Below are positions 8,128-13,047 of a stretch of DNA of 13,047 bases, one piece after another; position 1 is the stretch's first letter, and every line of letters starts with the position of its first letter. Source of the stretch: Linnemannia elongata (lineage: Eukaryota > Mortierellomycota > Mortierellomycetes > Mortierellales > Mortierellaceae); contig JAXBDG010000032.1 in NCBI GenBank assembly GCA_036320915.1, positions 1 through 13,047 on the forward strand. Reading direction: 5' to 3'. The translations under genes and the position numbers were made by a program. Under the pieces are notes generated by a model. That model made no database searches and was not told the origin of the DNA. It saw nothing but the letters and a program-made list of their open reading frames with translations.

Positions 8128-9231
8128 ATGGAGCAAGAATCGGCCACAACAATAAACAGGACAAGCTTTGACGACCTTCCATTAGAGATTCATGCCTGGA
8201 TCGCCTTATTTCTCACCCCGCACGATCTGGATGTGTGCGTTCGTGTGAGTCAGGCCTGGAGGATGCTCTTTCACCCATATCTCTGGAGACACGCCGACAT
8301 AAAGTGGAACTACGACGAATATTGGGAATACGAGATTGCATACGGAATAGAGGTGAACAGTAGCCTCATCCACTCTCTCAGGCTGCGGGCATTTCACGAC
8401 AAGATGACCGAGTTCCTCGAGTGCTGTCCATGCACCTTTCCACATCTTACCTCTGCAGTAATCGAGGACGTGAAGTGGTGGAGCGACGACGAGGTTGCAC
8501 AGTTTATCAGACTGAGCTCCGCAGGATGGAAGAGACTCGTCTTTCAAGCAGTCAGGAAGGATTTTGATTCCTATGTCCTATTCGAGTCAAAAGCGTTCGA
8601 GGCACTTCTTCCCCATGTTGGTACTACACTCGAGATCGTCCGTTTTGATACAGCTTCGTCAATTTCCGGATCACAGATCGATCGATTGCTATGCTCGGCG
8701 CCGAAACTCAAGCAGGCTTACTTCTCTGGATATTACGCGGATATGGACGGCGGCTGGATGGATGCCAGGGGGATTGTGGACTCGGAATGGGTATGTCTGA
8801 ATTTGGAAGTCTTTGGCTGTCGCATTGGCAACATTCCTCGCCCGGATATCACTCGCGTCCTTCCCTGGGAGTCCCCAGAGCCTGCGTATGGAACACATCT
8901 CGAGAGCATCACCCTTCAGCGTAGGATTTACTCAAAGCTAGCACGACTCACAAAGTTGCGGGAGCTCAGGTTGGGGTATATGATTGACACTAGGACCTTG
9001 GACTTCCTACCTGGAGATAGGGAATACTGGCGGCAATATGCCTGCCTCGCAATGACCTTGGAGAGCGGCCTGGATTTGTTGCGGGGGTTGCAGGAGTTGA
9101 AGGTAGTTGGTCTAGAGGATATGGAGGTCTACATTGGTGAGAGTGAGCGACGCTGGTTCAAGAAGCATTGGCCAAATGCGAGGATTCAAGTCGCCGGATA
9201 CAAAGATTGTGACAGGATGGAGATTCTCTAG
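8128..9231 (+). CDS. F-box protein (second intact copy)
   Basis: A 367-residue protein without introns, paralogous to the product of 3673-4848. The F-box occupies about residues 14-58 (FDDLPLEIHAWIALFLTPHD...VSQAWRMLFHPYLWRHADI). The remainder resembles degenerate leucine-rich repeats with the same two family blocks: WVCLNLEVFGCRIGNIPRPDI (221-241) and YACLAMTLESGLDLL (304-318). It lacks the glutamate-rich linker and acidic tail of the first copy and instead has a tryptophan/tyrosine-rich segment after the F-box (about 60-71). The frame stays open 62 codons further upstream, but that extension is encoded by the poly-T tract and gives a poly-phenylalanine run. The ATG at 8128 is therefore the best start. 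AATAAA follows about 65 bp after the stop. Expected role: substrate receptor of an SCF ubiquitin ligase, target unknown. The broken copy at 1016-1370 is its closest relative here. Confidence 0.88.
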   Translation: MEQESATTINRTSFDDLPLEIHAWIALFLTPHDLDVCVRVSQAWRMLFHPYLWRHADIKWNYDEYWEYEIAYGIEVNSSLIHSLRLRAFHDKMTEFLECCPCTFPHLTSAVIEDVKWWSDDEVAQFIRLSSAGWKRLVFQAVRKDFDSYVLFESKAFEALLPHVGTTLEIVRFDTASSISGSQIDRLLCSAPKLKQAYFSGYYADMDGGWMDARGIVDSEWVCLNLEVFGCRIGNIPRPDITRVLPWESPEPAYGTHLESITLQRRIYSKLARLTKLRELRLGYMIDTRTLDFLPGDREYWRQYACLAMTLESGLDLLRGLQELKVVGLEDMEVYIGESERRWFKKHWPNARIQVAGYKDCDRMEIL

Positions 9232-9257
9232 GATGGAACTTTTGATGATAGCGAGAA

Positions 9258-9274
9258 GGGGGGAGGGGGGGGGG
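9258..9274. repeat. Poly-G tract in the 3' UTR
   Basis: Six G, one A, then ten G, just after the stop of the second F-box gene. Confidence 0.85.
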
Positions 9275-9295
9275 ATGATGGTGCTGCGGCTGTCA

Positions 9296-9301
9296 AATAA
9301 A
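9296..9301 (+). terminator. Poly(A) signal of the second F-box gene
   Basis: AATAAA 65 bp after the TAG stop, in the expected place for 3' end formation. Confidence 0.5.
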
Positions 9302-9389
9302 AACTTGACTAAATAATTGAGGGTCGAGCCGCAGGCTGGTTTGAAAACCTAATTTTTTATTCAGGAACGATCAGTGATGATCTGTGAGC

Positions 9390-9396
9390 TGAGTCA
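9390..9396 (+). promoter_or_regulatory. TGAGTCA, Gcn4/AP-1-type site upstream of DTD
   Basis: The palindromic consensus TGAGTCA of Gcn4/AP-1 bZIP factors lies about 120 bp before the deacylase start. In fungi, Gcn4-type factors control amino-acid and some tRNA-related genes, so the place is sensible, but a 7-bp match occurs by chance. The region between it and the ATG is pyrimidine-rich with no clear TATA box. Confidence 0.25.
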
Positions 9397-9516
9397 CAAC
9401 GGCCATTTTTGGTCTCCTTTCCCACACTGCGACTATTTCAGACCCACATTTTTATTTTTTTTTCTTTTTGCATCTCTTCTTCACAAAACGTTAACTCCCT
9501 TCCAACACCATCAACC

Positions 9517-11075
9517 ATGAGAGCTGTAAGGAAAAACCAAGCACGACGACTCCTTTTCAGGAATCCTTTTACTGAGCAATTGACTATAGCCTGACATGGA
9601 CATGGAAAACATAGTAATGGAATGTCCTTCCAAAGGATTTGCCATGGAGGAGAAATCAACAAAAAAAGTGATCACAATGTACAACATGGCACTCACCCAC
9701 CCGCCCACGACATTTTCTTTCAACAAATCCCCCCCCCCCTCCCTCCCTTTCAGGTTCTGCAACGAGTCCTCCAAGCCAGCGTCGAAGGTAACATATCCTT
9801 ATCATCACAACAAAAAACCTTCAACTGCCGTCGGGCAACATACCCCACCCCACCCCACCGCCCACCTACCTACCTTTACTCACTCACCCCACCCTTTTTC
9901 CTTCTCATCCTCTGCATTACAACCTCATTAGTAAACGGCGAACAAATCTCCAAAATCCGCCAAGGACTCTGCGTCCTAATCGGTCTCTCTATCGACGACA
10001 CACCCGCAGATCTGGATTTCATGGTCAAGAAACTCCTTTCCGTCCGCGTCTTTGATTCCAATCAGCATGCTCTCCACTCCCCCGGGACCACCATGATTCG
10101 CCCACCTCGGGAACAAAAGGAAAAGACAACGCAGGCGGATGAGGAAGTTCAGGGTGAGGAAGTTGAGGAGCCAGCCAGAATGTGGGCGAAGAGCGTTGTT
10201 GATATCGAGGGCGAGATCCTCTGTGGTAAAGTTTCCACCCTTCTTTTTTCTTCAGGGATTGTCATTCCCTTGTCTATTTGATCGTCTTCAACACAACTGA
10301 AGGTAACAGAGGACGTTCAGGACCAGAAACTTATAGATCTCGTCTACTAACTTTTACTTGCTTCTTACGTTCTTTGTTCCGTTATACTAATTAGTATCCC
10401 AATTCACGTTGTACGGATCAGTCATCAAGGGCAGCAAACCAGACTTCCACCTCTCCATGAAATCAGAAACCTCCAAACAAATGTACCATGAATTCTTGAA
10501 CCGTCTCAAAAAGGCCTACCAACCCGACCGTATCAAAGGTAACCCCTCCCCCCCCCCCCCCCCCCTCCTCCTCCTCCTCCTCTCCTCCACCCTTTTCACC
10601 CTTTCAAGGATTTGTTTATCGCAAACTCGCTCTCACAAACAATCACACGGATACCCACATAATTGACAACTCTAATTAATTCTTTTTTTTTTATTCACTC
10701 CCCCCCTTTCCTTTCCTTTTTTTTTCTTCACATTTACCCTTTATGCCTTTTGGGATAGATGGAGAGTTTGGAGCAATGATGCTAGTCAACATTGCGAACG
10801 ATGGACCCGTCACGTTAGAGCTGGACTCTCGCAAGTTTGAATACTCTCCCATCACCCATCAATCCAACCCCGCAGTCTTTAAAGCCCTCAAAGCCGCCAA
10901 CTCAAATCCTAAAGCACATGAACCTGTGAGGGATGGCAAGTCAGCAAAGCCAGGAAAGCCCGTGAAGCAAGGTAGCAGTGAAAAGCAGGATCAGGAGAAG
11001 GAGAACGAGGAAAAGGAGAAAGGGGATGATGTGAATACTGTTGCTGGAAAGATGGCAGAGACGTTGAAAGTTTGA
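9517..11075 (+). CDS. DTD1: D-aminoacyl-tRNA deacylase (DTD), five exons
   Basis: Hydrolyses the ester between D-amino acids and tRNA, recycling mischarged tRNA and keeping D-residues out of proteins; it acts as a homodimer. Exons 9517-9525, 9754-9787, 9932-10225, 10395-10538 and 10759-11075 join in phase (introns of 228, 144, 169 and 220 nt) into 265 residues. Family signatures appear in order: MRAVLQRVLQASVEVNGE at the start, GLCVLIGLSIDDT (26-38), SQFTL (114-118), KPDFHLS (127-133), DGEFGAMM (161-168) and the NDGPVT motif (174-179) with the Gly-Pro pair (176-177) that is the cross-subunit chirality filter. Usual length is about 150. The excess comes from an acidic, low-complexity insertion of roughly 40 residues (about 57-97), just before MWAKSVVDIEGEI, and a Lys/Glu-rich tail of about 80 residues after LELDS. 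The insertion has no convincing GT-AG boundaries, so it appears to be coding. Exon 1 carries only three codons (MRA). The gene faces pyruvate kinase tail to tail. Family call is secure; the gene symbol follows family usage. Confidence 0.93.
9729..9739. repeat. Poly-C run in DTD intron 1
   Basis: Eleven consecutive C within the pyrimidine tract that precedes the CAG acceptor at 9751-9753. Confidence 0.8.
9841..9874. repeat. C-rich microsatellite in DTD intron 2
   Basis: ACCCC units followed by ACCT units, simple sequence wholly inside the second intron. Confidence 0.75.
10548..10581. repeat. C18 run and TCC repeat in DTD intron 4
   Basis: Eighteen consecutive C (10548-10565) followed by TCC repeats, beginning about ten bases after the GTAACC donor at 10539. 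The length of such a C run is unlikely to be read reliably by sequencing. Confidence 0.85.
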
Positions 11076-11355
11076 TAAAGAGCCAATACCAAAGACAAAA
11101 GTCAGGTTTAAAAAAAACGCTTGTGCTTTTGTAGAAACAAAACAACAATAGAATTTTTGAATGTTAGACAAAGACGACCAGAAAGATAACGAAGACTACT
11201 AGCATTCAAAAGCCATGTTTCTTGCTTGTGTTGTTATTTGTTTACAAAAATGAAAATGATGTTTATATATTTTTAAAGGTGTTGTTGTTCTGTACAAGAG
11301 ATGTGATCTAGATTAAGAGTGGATCTCAAAAACCCGATCGCCGCGCAGAGATAAT
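11076..11355. other. Convergent 3' spacer between DTD and pyruvate kinase
   Basis: AT-rich, about 280 bp, holding the 3' UTRs of both genes. There is no canonical AATAAA for DTD. On the minus strand, AATATATAAA about 90 bp after the pyruvate kinase stop could act as a variant signal. No gene seen. Confidence 0.4.
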
Positions 11356-12943
11356 TTAGGCGATGACGATGCGCATGGTGTTAGAGTTACCGTGTCCGGA
11401 ACGGAAGCCCTGGATGACAATAACAGACTGGCCAGACTTCAAGAGACCCTCAGCAATGGCCTGGTCCATACCCCACCGCAGACGGTTATCAACATCCTCC
11501 TGCCAGTCGGCAACCTTAGGCTCCTTGTAGATGAAAGGGTAGCATCCACGGGACAAGTGGATGGCTCTTGCGGTCGACTCCTTGCGTGTGACAATGATGA
11601 TGTTGGTCTGGGGGCGGTACTTGGAGACCAAGCGGGCAGTGTCTCCGGAGGTCGAGAGGACAACAATGGCGCCGGCGTTCTGTTCGTGGGCAGCAGAGAC
11701 GGCAGAAGAAGCAACGGTCTCGGTGGTCTCGGTGGGGCGCTTCTGGAGCTGACGGAGCTCGTTGAAGAGTGGGGGGTAGCAGATGGCCGACTCGGCAAGG
11801 ACACAGGTCTCAGCCATGGTCTCGACAGCCTCGAGGGGGTAAGAGCCCTTGGCAGTCTCGCCGGACAACATGACACAGTCGGCTCCGTCGAGAACGGCGT
11901 TGGCGACGTCAGAGACCTCGGCACGGGTGGGGCGGGGGTTGTAGGTCATGGACTCGAGCATCTGGGTGGCGCAAATGACGGGCTTTCCGGCGAGGTTGCA
12001 CTTGGAGATCATCATCTTCTGTGCAATGAAGACCTGAGCGCAGGGGATCTCAATTCCAAGGTCACCACGGGCAACCATGACACCATCGGTGACAGCCAAA
12101 ATCTCGTCAAAGTTGAGGACTCCCTGGTGGTTCTCAATCTTGGAGATAATCTTGATGTCCTTGCCGGCCTCTCCAAGGGTCTTGCGGATCTCGAGCACAT
12201 CCTCGGCACGACGGATAAATGAGGCAAAGACGATATCAACGCCGTTCTTGACACCAAACTCCAAATCCCTCTTATCCTTCTCCGAGAGAGCGGGGAGATC
12301 GACCTCAGTCTTGGGCAGGTTGACTCCCTTACGCGAGCAGATCTTGCCGTTGTTGATAGCCTCAACCTTGACGTGGTCGTCCTCGACCGAAAGGACCTTG
12401 AAGGAGAGGACACCGTCGTCGACGTAGATAACCTTACCGGGAGTAATGACCTTGGTAAGGTTCTTGTAGTCGACATACATGTACTCGCCCGTGCAGGCCT
12501 CGGCGTATTGGTCGTCGGTGGTGATGATCATCTGGTGACCAGCGGAAATAGGAACCTCGACGTCGTCCTTCATCAATCCCGTGCGAATCTCGGGGCCCTT
12601 GGTGTCCAAAGCGATACCGATAGGGCGACCAGGGTGCTTATTTTTTGCCATGCGTGAGGTGTTAGACCTGTTAGTATATGAGTGTTATCGCGTTGGTAGC
12701 ATTGGCTGATTATAGACAAAGGGCTACTCTGCCTTCCAATATAAGCAGGGTGTCCTCGAAGAAAAAATCATGGTCCACTTGGACCCCATCAAACCATAAA
12801 CCCCATAAAGATCACGGGCATTAAAACCGTGCAAAAATAACGCGGGCAAGTAAAATACTCAGGAAAGGAAACTTACCCAAGCAACTCTGACGGGTGTTGT
12901 CGATGACCGACTGGTGGTATTCGTACGAGCCGTGGGAGAAGTT
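11356..12943 (-). CDS. Pyruvate kinase, 5' end missing from the window
   Basis: Catalyses phosphoenolpyruvate + ADP to pyruvate + ATP, the last step of glycolysis, in the cytosol as a tetramer. The main exon, open from ATG 12651 to TAA 11356-11358, gives 431 residues: [11 protein letters not shown] at 15-25, then the B domain, the catalytic-lysine signature [11 protein letters not shown] (168-178, K171), the metal-binding [10 protein letters not shown] (194-203), CATQMLESM (227-235) and the C-terminal effector-type loop STSGDT (333-338). A further 5' exon (12943-12877) encodes [16 protein letters not shown], the conserved block just before, behind a good acceptor (branch site GACTAAC, then ATAG). 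Fungal enzymes are about 500 residues, so the first 75 or so codons lie beyond the right edge. The intron from the GTAAGT donor (12876) leaves phase 1, but the available acceptors give phase 2 (CAG at 12668) or phase 0 (AAG at 12637), so the junction is unresolved. Strong third-position C/G bias fits high expression. Confidence 0.95.
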
Positions 12944-13047
12944 CTATTATTATTGTTATTGTTCAACAAGAAGAGTTAGTCGATCTGATTTGCGCATGGT
13001 AATTACGTTTCTGTGTATAATAATATGTCTTGAATGGTCCTTATTGT
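12944..13047 (-). other. Intron of the pyruvate kinase gene, running off the window
   Basis: Minus-strand sequence before the NFSHGS exon: a GACTAAC branch site at about 12973-12979, then a T/A-rich stretch and the ATAG acceptor at 12944-12945. No conserved pyruvate kinase block is found upstream within the window, so the donor is probably outside. Confidence 0.6.

Noticed and set aside
11392..12222. A 276-codon open frame on the + strand across pyruvate kinase
   Set aside because: It is antisense to a highly conserved enzyme with strong third-position bias, which creates long false frames; its glycine/leucine-rich content shows no domain.

Overview
The window looks like fungal nuclear DNA. 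Genes are split by short introns with GTAAG-type donors and CTAAC/CTAAT-like branch sites, start codons sit in CAACCATG-type contexts, polyadenylation signals are AATAAA, and there is a multicopy F-box family. My inference is an early-diverging fungus of the Mortierella kind, from the overall style of these genes; nothing here proves the genus. No CRISPR array, rRNA, tRNA or insertion sequence was found.

Layout. 1-1015: no gene I can support. 1016-1370 (+): a broken F-box gene with at least three frameshifts. 1753-3427 (-): a decaying multi-exon gene of unrecognised family. Its first three exons join in phase into a 235-residue product that ends at a TAG, and the lost 3' half can still be traced through a further intron. 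3673-4848 (+): an intact intronless F-box gene. 5255-5596 (-): a 113-residue cysteine-rich secreted protein with its own TATA box, probable 5' UTR intron and poly(A) signal. About 5990-7940: a gene-poor stretch, purine-rich on the + strand at first and then coding-like but broken. 8128-9231 (+): a second intact F-box gene, paralogous to the first. 9517-11075 (+): a five-exon D-aminoacyl-tRNA deacylase (DTD) with an acidic internal insertion and a charged tail. 11356-12943 (-): most of pyruvate kinase, whose 5' end lies beyond the right edge and whose last visible intron does not join in phase.

Two housekeeping genes sit convergently on the right (DTD and pyruvate kinase, about 280 bp apart). 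The left two thirds is accessory in character: F-box paralogs in intact and broken states, a decaying unknown gene, and a small secreted protein. The intact F-box proteins would be expected to act as substrate receptors of SCF ubiquitin ligases. DTD proofreads D-amino acids on tRNA, and pyruvate kinase makes the last ATP of glycolysis. No operon-like cooperation is implied. The most unusual items are the decaying minus-strand gene, the cysteine-rich secreted protein, the inserted DTD and the pyruvate kinase splice-phase conflict. I found no convincing previously undescribed multi-gene system.
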